DNA of 64,000 bases from Cinclus cinclus (lineage: Eukaryota > Chordata > Aves > Passeriformes > Cinclidae), in the NCBI RefSeq assembly GCF_963662255.1, contig NC_085047.1, forward strand, positions 47,709,006 to 47,773,005, in the 5' to 3' direction. The notes under the pieces are model-generated. The model worked only from the letters and a program-made list of their open reading frames with translations, did not search any database and was not told the DNA's origin. The position numbers were made by a program, and so were the translations under genes. Positions 1 through 12,500 of this stretch are shown here, piece after piece. How positions within the stretch are numbered: position 1 is the stretch's first letter; every line of letters starts with the position of its first letter.

Positions 1-3000
1 CTATGTTTGCTCACACATGCTTTAGAGGGCAAAATCTTCTAACAACTTCTTACATGAAAGCATGAGGTGAATGGCTGGTGTCCAACAGACATCAGTATAA
101 TGCCTCTTGATATGAGAGAGGAAAGTTGCCCAATGGCAACCTATTATTAACCTATTATTAAGTACTGCAGTCTCTGCTTTTTAAGCAGGACTTTTCATCA
201 AACTGGTGATTGAAACAAGAGACATGCAGCTGACAGAGTTGTCTGTCTCTCCTTTGGGACTTGCATTCAATACAGTGAGTTATTGGTGTGCCCTAACCAT
301 TAGGGCACCTTTAAATTATTTTAATCAAAATGTTGCCATGAAAGAAACATCTTATTTTATTTGTCCTCTTAACAATGGTTATTTCTTGTACACTGGCTCA
401 TTTCTTCCTCACATGTTAGTCTATATAGTCTTTGGTGTTGTTTTGGTAGGAGTGGTGACAGTGGGCACAGTGGTGGCATGATAGAGTATCACAGGCATTC
501 ATACATGTCTGCTGAAATTATTTAAATGTGTTTTGGTGCTACTGAAGTGCCCTGAAGTTTAAGGTCCATAGACATGAAAGCTTCTTTTGGAATCTTTGCT
601 GATTATGGAAGACATACTATATAGAAGATATCTCATATCCTAGGCCTAAAGCCATAAGATCTCATGAAACTTGTAACAATCAGTCAAAAAACTGAAGCTT
701 CGTTAAGTGTAGGATAAGTTGGAGAAGTCCTCGGTAGTTTGATGCCAGTTCTAAAAGGCTTGATGCTGAAAGTTTACTCTGGGTTGTGGAACTCCTGGTG
801 ATTAGACTTGCCGAGACTACTATAAAGGCAGTAGATTTTCTTTTAAATAGAGAATATTTCACAGCTGCGATCAAATTTCACACCTAAATGAACAAAATGT
901 ATTGTGGTACAGGATGACTTACAATGTGCTTTTTATGTTCAAAAAGTCTTTGAGGTGCTTGCTATAAGAAGATCATCTTAGGACAATTTCAAAACTGAAA
1001 TACAATATGTCAAGCATGACCAGCAAGATTTTTAATATCGTTTTTTGTTCTGTACTGGCATTTGATTTTTATTCCAATTGTTACTCCAGAATACTAAAAG
1101 ATGAAAATACGAAATTAGCTTTGTTTCAGTATTGTTTTTGTTAATTGTATATATACACTGACTTTTTAACAATATTGAAAATTCAAGTTATTGTATAGTG
1201 GAGAAAAGGAATAGGGTTAATATACCTGAATTACATTAAGCTAATTTATTTCAATTGCAAATAATTAGTCTGCAGGGCAGTAAAATGGGCTGTTCTTAAT
1301 TTTCTTTATTTTTCCTATGCTTCAGGTGACTTGTAAAGAAAAAAATAGATATCTTAGATTGTTACAGCTCTGTATTTTAGATCACTGGGCTCAGTACAGC
1401 TCACCAGTATTTTTTGTATTGAAAATTCAATGTGAAACTTGACACAAGAGTATGCCATTATTACACTCTTCCATTTCTTTTTGATATGTCACACATCCAT
1501 TAAATATTGAAACTTAAAATAACTTTTATTTTTAACCTTAGGGAGAATCCTAGTTTTGAAGTTTTGGTAGTATTCTATAGATGCTCATAATTACATTAGA
1601 ACTGTACTACAATTTAGCTATTTTTCAATTATTAAGGAATATATATGACTTGGAGTAATCACTTGACATTCAAATCTAAGAAATTCAATTATAATTACAA
1701 CTTTATTTCCCTTGAACACTTCTGTCAAGTTTTAACTCCTATAGCAATTAAGAAAGCACAGGAAGTATTTATTTTTTTCTTTTTAACAATATTACATGAA
1801 ATAAAAAATTTAATGGGGATTTTTCTCCCAAATCCCATTAATTTCAGCATGATTCTTTGAATCACTATTTAATCAGTTTATTTCATTTAACTCTTAGACT
1901 TTTAGCTTTACTGTCTTGTCTTCTGTGAATCGAGTGAAGTCAAGCTTTTCTGTAATGCAGTGTAGAGGTGTTTATTGTATTTCAACTCTTAATTATTTTT
2001 TAATTTCTTCATATATTACTCTTGAATTTCTGTAGCATTCCAAAGGAAATGAAGAGCAAAATTGAACAGGATCAAAATAAATACTTTCTTGGTACTTATT
2101 TCAAGGTTACTGAGGTGCAAAGTCTCACAATTTGTCTCTTATCTAATCTGGTTTTACTTAGAATATATTCAGTTACTTTTTGGCCAGAAGATAGAATGTA
2201 CGGCATGTGTATTTACCCACTGTGTGTGTGTTTCAAAAAACAGATGAGAAACATTCTTTGAAATTTCTGAGTTCCCATAGCAGTGTTTTTACTGTCTCTG
2301 TTCACTGTTTACTCTTTGCTATTACTAGAAATTATTTTGTTTGTACATTCCTTTTTTTTCACCATTAGAGTTGTTGGCTTCTCATGATTTCAAAACTTAA
2401 AATTTGTTTACTCTCCTTTTTCATTTTTCTGGTTGTTCTACAGTACTTTTTACATGAAGCTGTGTTTTGGTCATCCAGAACTATTTCTGAGACTTTCTCC
2501 ATTTAATGTTTCTTCTCTTAATTTTTTTTTCCCCCTCAGACTTGAAAAAGAATCCTATGTCAAATACTATATCTGTGTATCTATCTATATATATATATAT
2601 TAATGATCCTTGAGACTATTTCTTCTTTTTTACCCATGAGGACCTGCATTTAATCTGGTAATTGTCACTGGCCCATAGACCATTGTCATCACTAAGTGAG
2701 AAATAACCATAAAAATGTCATCTTGGTTTTCCCATGGAGTGCTGTCTACACATCTTAACCTGCTCTGTTCTTTCTAGCAGACTTGTGTTCCTTTTGTGCT
2801 TCAAAATACAGTTTGTCTTTAAAAATATCAGTAGTGACACTGAAGTATACATTCTTCTAATTGGTTAGAATTCATTAACTAGGGTATTCATGAAGTAAAA
2901 TGTGGACTTGTGTGTTAATTATAGTCTATGTTAATTCTGGTTGTATATTTTTGAAAGCGTATTATGCTTGCTGTAGTTCCATGTTGAAAAGCATTTTGCA

Positions 3001-3481
3001 ACTGTTCTTAATGTTTGTCTCTGTTATTTTCCTTTCCTTATGACCCATGTTTTGGGTTCCATCCTTTCATTTGTCAGTCTCTACTCTTAAATGATAAAAA
3101 CTACATAGTGGATTTGAAGAAATTAATTTTTGTCTGTTATCGTGTACTTAGCTGAGTGTTTAACAAGCAAGAAACATGTTAGGGATATTAGATTAGTAAA
3201 TGTTGATGTTCTCTAATCTAGACGTGTTGCCATCTCTTCTTTTAAGAATTAAAATTATACAGGCTTTGTGTTTATTGTCTAGTCATCAAAAGACATATGA
3301 GTTTTAAAGCACGTGTTTGTTGTTTAGCAGCTTCCAGGAACCCATCTGAAAATGTTAATGGCATTGACAGATTGTATTTTGGCATGCCAAGTGTCATGTA
3401 CAATGGATTTGTGACTTCTGCAATTCAAACAATGTAAATCTAATGATTTTTTCTATTTTTCCCTTTTTATATTTTTCTAAG
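1..3481 (+). other. TNFRSF19: Probable intron 1 of TNFRSF19
   Basis: A+T-rich, with no credible coding region; small open frames show no recognisable motif. It ends in a proper 3' splice site before the start-codon exon. In mammals the first exon is non-coding and far upstream, so this stretch is best read as the 3' part of intron 1 with the promoter outside the window. A (TA)n run is at 2586-2600. Confidence 0.6.
2586..2600. repeat. (TA)n microsatellite
   Basis: Uninterrupted TA run of 15 bases in intron 1, preceded by short TATC-like units. Confidence 0.9.
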
Positions 3482-3569
3482 GAGAAAGGTTTAATCACAA
3501 GAAATGGATGCTAAAGGATTGCAAGGAGATGATAAACTGAAGGTGCTCATCATTTTACTAGCATATTTG
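3482..3569 (+). CDS. TNFRSF19: TNFRSF19 coding exon 1 (5' UTR end, start codon, signal peptide)
   Basis: A pyrimidine-rich acceptor ends at AAG 3479-3481, and a GTAAGT donor begins at 3570. Bases 3482-3503 are 5' UTR; coding is 3504-3569, 22 codons. The ATG at 3504 has G at -3 and G at +4, a good start context. An in-frame TAA at 3492-3494 just upstream fixes this as the first possible Met in the exon. The peptide begins MDAKGLQGDDKLK and then has the hydrophobic core VLIILLAYL, the signal-peptide core; cleavage probably falls a few residues into the next exon, after C28. The extreme N-terminus differs from the mammalian one, as is usual for signal peptides. The phase at the exon end is 0. 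Confidence 0.93.
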
Positions 3570-6500
3570 GTAAGTTAAACATTAATATTTTTTCCCCATG
3601 TTGAAAAAATTGTACTGAACACAGAAACAGTGTCTTTTGTTTTACACATTATTGCTAACACTAAAGGTCTTCAGATGCTGCATGCAGACAGTTGCTTACA
3701 CATTTCATTGATTTGAGCTTAAGCTTGGTCCACTGCTTCATATATTTTTTGGCTGCTCCTCACACACAATTACAAAATTTTACATTGTGTGAGTCTCTTC
3801 ATGGACAAAGGAGTGGACTAGGACAGAAAATTTAGCTGAGTATAGTGCTGTGGAGGTGATACTGCATCACTGCAGAGGTGGCCATCGCTTACTCCAGTGT
3901 GCTGTATACATGGTTTAGGTGTTTGGAATTTCAGTTTATGGACAGAATGTAGCATAGCACACATTGCCTTCTCAGTGTATTTAACTCTGACTTGCTGTAG
4001 AACTAGGGCTAATTAATAATTCAGAAAGTTATTTTTAAGATAAAAACATGGGCTTATTTCTCAGATTTATTTTGATGAGTTTACCCTTTTTTTGGTTTTG
4101 TTGTTGGTTTATGTGTTTTAGCTGAGTAAGGTAATTTGCGAGACTGGAGACTGCAGAGAACAAGAATTTAGGGACCATACTGGAAACTGTATCCTCTGCA
4201 AACAATGTGGGCCTGGAATGGAACTCTCAAAGGTAAGGAAATAACTATTTCTTGAATTTACTTTACTTCTGATAAGTACATTTATGGATGTGATCTAAAA
4301 TAGCGGATATCTGTACTTGCATGAAAATATTTACAGTTTTGGCATTTGAGCCTTTTGCAGTTTTTCAAGAACCATGTTATCTCTTTCATTTTATATAAAA
4401 TGCTCAGTTCAGAAAATGATGATGCCACTAATCAAGTAGGCAGTACCACTTGGATGGGCTCTCAAATGATTGTTTTAAAGGTGAGTTAGTACAACAATGG
4501 AGGGAAGAAACTACAAAGGGGGGAAAAATTACAGGCAGTTAAGACTGTCTTCTACAGAGTAAGATTATTCAATGTGAAAAGTTAATTTCAAACCAATGAT
4601 TGGTACAGATTGCTGAGGTGGAGTGGCTTAATTTTTACAATGCTGACATTCGCAATTGGATCTGGATTTTAGGTAACAAAGTTTAAATATTTTATGCGTG
4701 ACCTCCTGTCTTAACAAAATGGTTTACAATGAAAAGGTCATAATTACATAAATACAGAATAAGATTCAAATGAGAGCAAATATATTTCCTTAGAACTGGA
4801 GGGAGCTAGGTCATTGTTGTGTTTTAACTGGGTCTGTGGTTGGAGCACTTTAGGAAGCCAGATTCAAGTCAGGCTCAATTTCTTTGTTTTACAATTAATT
4901 AAAAATGCTATAAACCTAATTCTTATCTTTGTGCCATGTGAAGTAATTGAAAAAGTTGAGGCCAGAAAAATACACGGTAATATTTAGAAAGCACATAAGT
5001 TCTTGTTAATATCATGGAGAAGGAAATGCTATTGTGAACCTTATGTAATTGTATTTTGCTTTTACAACAATTTCATCTCTTCCAAAAGAAAATCCCCATA
5101 AAAGTATTTTAATTACAAGGTTTTTAGGACAGTGGAAATGAATCAGTGAAGATGAATGCTGGCTGGGATTATGGGCTGGGATTCAGTAGAACTACAAAGT
5201 TCACTTGGTAAAATTTTTAACAATATTCCAAGTCTGAATGCAAGTCATGAGGGGGATCTTTGCTGTTTTCAGTTCAGAGAAAGCGGGTGCTGTGTATGAG
5301 CAGGGATAAAGAAAAGTGAAGAAAGTCATAGCTGAAAGGAGGAGGCAGGGGTATGTTGGGATTTACCAACTCAGTTACTGGAGGTGGAAGAGACAACAAA
5401 ATGAATTATGTATCTTGGGAGACTGGATATCTTGAGGGAGCATGTCTTGCCAGAAAGATGAGGATGGTAAAGTAAGAAAGAATGCAGGATGGTGTCAGGA
5501 AGGGTGAGTAGACCTGCCAAGACTCATGCATGTGTAAAACTTTCTTGTGTCCAGCTCTAAACCCACATCTTGCCCATTGTTGGAGTGTGAGGCTGTGACC
5601 CTGACACAACTGTGCAGTCAGATCCGTACCTGAGAGGTGGGGTCAAAAAGAGCATGGCCTTTGCAGAAGGGCAAACTCTGCCTTGTACTTCTACTGATAG
5701 TGTAAAAAGGATGGTGAAGGTGGAATTTAGGGTGTCTAGGGGAATTTGAAATGTTTCTTTTGAAATTTTTTTAACATAAACCATTACTAAGTTTGGTGTG
5801 TATGTGTGTTCAAACTGCAGGAGGAAAAAGAAGCGTTCAGTTTATGGCTCTGTAGTTCCTACTGTGTTCAGCTCTGAAAAAAACCCACAAGTGTTTCACA
5901 CTTTAGTGGAGTCCCTTTGTATGTTAGGCAGTATTAGTTAAGGTTTAGTCATACAAGCAATGCTGTTAAAGCAGAGATTTTGACATGACTTACGACATGG
6001 ATGTGGCTTAGTTTGGATTTTTTTAGATTTGCCTTAAATTAGGTTCTAGGGGGTGTTTAATTTATAAAGACACTTGTAAATATGGCACTCTAAAACAGTG
6101 GGCCAGTACTATGTGCATTTATATAGTCAGAAAATATATTTATCTAGCTGGCAAATAAAACCCAAAAGCTATAAAAACTAAGGCCCTCAGTAATTACATT
6201 CAATTTAATAAAGAAACACTAAACTAAAACAGCGAGGTTATAGTTTGCAATAGTACACTATTCAAGTTATGGTTTTGCTTCACCTGTTTTTGTTTACAGT
6301 CTGATAGTCCTGATTATTAGGACTAGTTTGGTGTTTTTGAAAATATGAATGCTTGATTCATTTCACTATGTAAGCAATTACTTCTCATGGAGAGTAATAG
6401 ACTTTCAAAAATATTTTTTTCTTCTATACTAGAAATGAAATAACAGATTTTGCTCAAACCTAAACGAGTGGAATCATCATTTCCTCCATAAATAGAGGTA

Positions 6501-9500
6501 CCACTTTCTGTGAATCATAGTGAAGGATGTGATGCCATGGCTGGAACTGAAATGTGGTTGAAAGTAGTCATGTAGAAGTACAGCTTGAAGCAACAAATAC
6601 ATGAAGCCCAAGGTCGGGATGCAAAGGGAAGAGGCGTTTAATGATACACTTGAAGTAATTTGCAGCCCAGGAGAAGTTTTGTTTGCTTGGCTTTTTTACA
6701 TATGGGAAAGCAATGATACAGCAATGCTATAGTTTAATAAAAGTTTCTTAACACTAAATAATGTGTCAGTTTTGCTATTAAATATTTAGGACTCATGGAT
6801 AAAACTAGATATGCTTCTGGATGTGTGTGCATGATTGTGTGTCTAACTGTACAATAAAATACAATGTTAGTGGTGGGGTTTTTGGTTCAGTTTCCCCTGA
6901 GTGTTTTAAGCAATTGACAGATAGGTTTCTTTTTTGCTTCTAACAAAACACATCAGCCTATATTGCTGAATGCAAAAGCCCAGCTTTTATCGTCTTGTGT
7001 ATGACAAATCACTTTATCTTAATTGCAACCTAAATATGTAGTTTTCTTTCTTTTCTGGGCTGTCTTTACAGAACTACAGGGCAAAAACCCATCTGTACAG
7101 AGTGCATATATTTGTGTGTGTGTGTGTGTGTGTATACTTATTTTTGTAACTATTATTTACAATTTCAGTTAGATATATATATGTATCTTTGTTCCTATAC
7201 TATATGAGCATTTCACTTTTCTAAATTAGGGAAATGCTGCTGCCCTTTCCCAATTTATACATGAGACACTAACATAAATCAACTTGCCTGTTGTAATGCA
7301 GGAATTTCTTGCTAGAGCAGAGTAGACAGAGGCCGTGGAGTGGAACAGGAGGTTTCTCTTCACAAGGCACCATGTGGACAAGACAAAGGATGATGGGTAC
7401 AGATTGTACCAGGAGAATTTCTTTTTTACGGTGAGAACATTCATTCACTGAAACAATCTCCCTAGAGTCCCCATCCCTGGGAGCTTTTAGGATGCAACTG
7501 GACAGGGTGCTAGATAGATCAGCTCAGGTCCCTGACCCATGAGAGTTTGACTCAGATGTTCTTTCAGGGTTTCTTCTGACCTGGCTGTTCTGATTCCATG
7601 GTGAGCGTTTTAATTTTGGTTGCAAGCCAGTGCTCAGTCTATTGGATTGACTTCCTGTACAGGTAAACAACTTCAGGAACCCTTGGCAGCATGAAATAAA
7701 ACACGACCAGCAGAAAACCCAGCCTTATTTCATGTAACTAATTCTGAATCTAGACTATTCTTTTCAGCTTTTGCTGTCGCAGTTTAATGGGGTTCTCTTT
7801 TTCAAAAATGTTTTCAAAGTAATGTTTTCTTCCTTGAAGTAAGAAAGAAAATAGTACCACCCTCAGCTTTTCCTGTCTGATTGCTTATTTACTGTTCTAA
7901 CAACAATACTGCAATGTTACATTAGCTTAGAACTAAAATCCATTGATCATTTACGTTAACAGTGTTTTTGTTAAGTACTTTTAACATATTGCCATCAGAA
8001 GAAAGGAAACTTTCTTACTGTATCAACAGAACTGATGGGGAAGAGAGTGAAAGCTGCTTCCCATGTTTTTTTGCTTCTATTGTTAGTTTAGAAAAAACCC
8101 TCTGTATAGCCTTTTCTTCTCATAAACATGTGTTTTTGGTAATGTTTGTGAAGCCTTTGATGCACTGAATTAGCTTAGTTTTCAGTGCGTGCAGTCTTTG
8201 TTTCAGGTTGGTTTTTTTGTTTTGGGGGTTTTGTTAGGTTTTTTGTTTGTTTTTTTTTTTTTTTCTTTTTCTGTTAATCAGTGCTTTCTTCTGGGTTGGA
8301 GACTGAAATGGTTGTGTTGATTCAGAAGGAAGTTTTTGCTTCATGTGGCTCAGCATTATTGCATTTCTCATTCATTTAGTAGATAGCAAAGCATCATGTA
8401 GTTAAGCATAAATAATTTAGTATCTTTCATTCTTTAGGTGGCTTCAGTTTGCCAGTGTCTGAATAGTCATTGATTTGGCTTGATAATAGCAGCCTTTCAT
8501 CCTATCTTATATATGTTTCTGAAATAAATCAAAACTTACATATTATTGTAATGTATACAAATCACAATTAATGCAGGGGAAAAAAGAAACCCATGATGTA
8601 GTTTGCGTTTCAGCCTTTTTTCTTAAAGATGTTCAAGTATGGAAATAAGAGTCCTTCCAGTCCTTTCTCCATAATTTTTTTTTTTTAAGTTACCGTCTGA
8701 GCCACTACACTGAGGACAGTATATGACAAGGAAGGAATAGAAGCCAAGAGGTGAAAGGGAGTGCCTGAAGCCAGCACTGCCATCAATTAAGCCATGGTAA
8801 ATACTGTGACCAGGAGACAGCTGCTGTACAGAGAGCTGGTGGGACAGAGGCAGCCTGGTGGTGGCTAAGGTGGGACTGTGCATCACAGCTTGCTTCCTTG
8901 CACCAGGTATATGATGAAAAAAGACGAAACCTGCATGTTTCAGAAAAAGGAATTGTGAATTAAGCAGGCAGGTACTGTTAGAAGCTGCTCCTGGATGTGA
9001 CAGTCCTCACACAGGAACATCAGAGTGCTGTGCTGATGCGCTGTCACAGTGAAGCCACCGAGAGCAGCCACTGCCGTGTTTAGCGGTCACTCTTAACTTT
9101 CCAAAGCAGGACAGCTGCTTGTGAGGAAACCTGCCACGTCTCAGCTCAGGAGAGGCCAGCACGTTTCTGGAAACTGGAGCAGCTGCATGGAGGCATGTCA
9201 CATCACCTTCACTGAGAATGAAACTTTTCTGACCCTAGCCGTGCACTTCGACACGGCAGCTAAGTCTGATATTTGCAGCGTGATGTTGCAGCCTGTCCTG
9301 CTCAGAGACTTCTGCTGATAGATCCAGCTCATTTTTGGATTCTAGATGAGGCTGACCCACAGCCTGAGGTGCTTTAGGAAGCTAAAGCTGTGTGCTAGTT
9401 AACAAGGCCATGTACTTAAAGGTATTAGGAAAAACTTCATTTCCCAGAACCTGCTACATGACCTGACACCAATTAAGTGTCTTAATGCCTGGAAGACTTT

Positions 9501-12500
9501 TTCTTGGGAATACTCAAGTATTCTTGCAATCATCATAGCATAAGTGGAACTGCTCTGGCTGTTGTCTAGGGACTTACATAGGTTGTGGGTAATCAGTGGA
9601 ACTAGAAACAATTCTAAAATGTACTTGCAGATTATGATCTTAATCATGCCTGAAAGCATTCTTTTAATGAAATTTGAGGTTATTTTAATTGAAATAATGT
9701 TTAAAATCTAATTTACTGTTCATTTACTGTCTGTGTTGGATTCAACTTTTAGGGAAAAACCATACCACTTAACTCTAGCACCCTTTATAGTCTGCTAGAC
9801 TTATGGTTGTTCTGTCTGGATCAGTGTTTGGATCAGTATATAGTGAAAGAAAATTTTAGCAGTGGCCTGATAGTTCTTGAAGAGGTGTCTGCATTATTCT
9901 GTGCATTTAATATTTTTAGCTAGAAACAAGATTATGAGTTTGGTTAACTAGTTTGCTGCCTTGACCAGTCACCCCACTTGATACCTCAGTGAAACACTTC
10001 TGAACAGAGCTGTTCTGGAGATACATCAGTTAAAGAGATGGCACATTGCTGTGATAGTGAAAACTGTATAGATATCAAGAAAAATGAGGTGCATTTGAAT
10101 TTTGAATATTCTTTGTAACTAGCTTGAATTCAGTTTTCTAAATAAGTGTTTCAGTTTTTACGGCTTGTACTGTGTATTTTTGGAGAGGGAAAATTTTCAT
10201 TAATTGAAAAGGGAAGGTGGAAAGGGAGGAGTGTGCTAAGTGCTCTTCACAGAAAGCTTTGCAATAGCAAAAATAAAGACAATGTGTATTTGTGCTCTTT
10301 TGATTCTTATGGCACAAAAATAAAGAATACCTTTTTGAAATCTAGCTAATTGATATTACAAATTTTATTGCTCTTTTCTGCAGTCCAAAGGTCAAATGCT
10401 ACAGGAGATGAGGTCTCTTTTAAAGTTAAGAGTGGGAGGATGGAAAGGGTGAGGGGGAGTAGGGAACTATTTAGTTCTCATCAGCCATATAACTTGACAG
10501 CTTTGTAAATAGAACACTGAGAAAACTGGTGCACATAGGTTTTGCGCATGTACTGATAAAAGATGAACAGTCAATTGTTTGTATCTTTGCTGGACTGCTA
10601 AATTATCAAGTCCAAGATTTCAAAGGGTTTGAATCCATCATCTAAATAATATCCTTCAGTTTGGGGAATGTGGTTGATTATGAGTACAGATCTTTTTGAA
10701 GTTCTGCCTGGTTTAAAAGCTTAAATATTTATTTGCACCTGCCAGGCAGTTAACTACCTCAAATATTATATGAACATAAAAAGCACATACATAAAGTTTT
10801 AGTTATTATGAATTGGTATCTGGCAAGGGCTTAGAAGTCATCTTTGAAAAGATGGGAGACTGTAAATTCCTTGGTCAGAAGATTTCTTTGTATTGCATCC
10901 ACCATTTTTATAGCTTTAAAGTAAACCATTCCTTGATGCAAAGGATCACTAGGATGTGTCCATACATCCAGCTATAGCAAAGCAGATCTGATCTAGTGAG
11001 TGAAAACATTTAACTCTAACTTTTATTTCCTGCTTGGTTTTTTTTGATCCAAAGCTTCAAAGGTAGTCTGGAAAGGAAAACTTATAATTAAGCTAATTCA
11101 AGCCTTATATTTGAAAGTGTGATAGGACTTGGGAGGGACTGATTCCAAGTGATTTATCAAAAGATCTGAATATATATGGTTAAACTGAGTTATATAATAT
11201 ATTCTGTAACACTTCTATTTGGAGAAGCTAACTAGAAGGAGTAGGTATTTAGAAAGAATATGTTAAAGATTAATGATATTCAATGAAAAAGTTTATTTAG
11301 ATTTAGGGAGAGCAAAATCTAGCACAAGTTAGTCTGGTTCCAGTCTCTGGTGGTAATCATGTAGCTTTGTATACAGTCTTACAATTACATAAATGAAATG
11401 GAGTGTAAAAATTAATGAAGGAAGATACAGCTACAACTGACATGGCTTTGGCATTGATTCCTGGTAGAAACTTATCAATTTGGAAAAAAATGGTACAAAA
11501 TCTTCTACATCTGAAGAAAGTAATAAAAGAAAATAAATGCTTTTCTATTTTTTTAAGACTTTTTAACCTACCAGCTTTAATATGGTCCCAGTATATTACA
11601 GGAGGACCATGCTGTGCAGTGCATAAAACTGTAGGATATTTTGTACTGTTGTTACTAACTGCAATGATTTGCCTATCTGTTCCTTGATCTGAAAAATGCT
11701 CAGTAATAATAAACTACATTTCAGCTAAAAGAAAGCAAAAGAAACCAAAAATTATTAAGTTCACGGTTCTAGAGACAGAGGAAGAAGACTATTTTTGTAG
11801 TTGCTTTCACAAATTGTTCATTTTCTGCATACTTGAGGGCTTTTTCTTCAGAGGAAAGTTTATTCTTAATATAAAGGAAAATTAAAAATTCTTAGAATGT
11901 CCTGTAAAATGCATCTCAAGTTATTGTTACTTTATCGTTGTAGGTTAGAGGCACTATAAAATGCGTATTGGCCAGCTTGATTACAGAGCATGTCCCATAG
12001 ATGCTTTCTCAGCACAAAGCTTTGGAGAATCCAAGTGCGTTAGATCTTGGAGAATCTGAGTGTGTTTCTGAAGTTTAAAAGCTTTTTTATTGCAGCAGAT
12101 TTGGTTAGGTTGGTGACTTTGGAAAAAGTTGTTTATGTGCATCATACTGGTGGAAACATTCTCTGAAGTTGCCCTAGTTGAAGATTTCCTGCAGCTTTCC
12201 CACTGGGAAGATGCCCTATTTTTCCACAGAAAATACATACTGGAGAGCAAGGTCCCCATATTGTGCCATTCCTTGTAAGTTCTTTCTGGCAGTTTGTTGT
12301 TTTCCTCTTGTGGTCTTGTGGTGTATCACTAATGTGTCAAACTGAACTTCAAAGTACCAAACAAAATTGATAGGATATTTGGACGATAAGAGGGAATAGC
12401 AACTTCTAGTAACTTGATAATTCCTAAGAAGTTGATTGATAGCTCTTGGTAATCAGTTCATAGGATTCAGTCCCCAAACTATTACACGTGGCTAGGTGTT

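Noticed and set aside
206..481. 91-codon + strand open frame with hydrophobic C-terminal part
   Set aside because: T-rich intron sequence often translates as hydrophobic residues; no splice or homology support.
7226..7444. 72-codon minus-strand open frame
   Set aside because: Overlaps the sense-oriented CR1 fragment in intron 3; no gene features.
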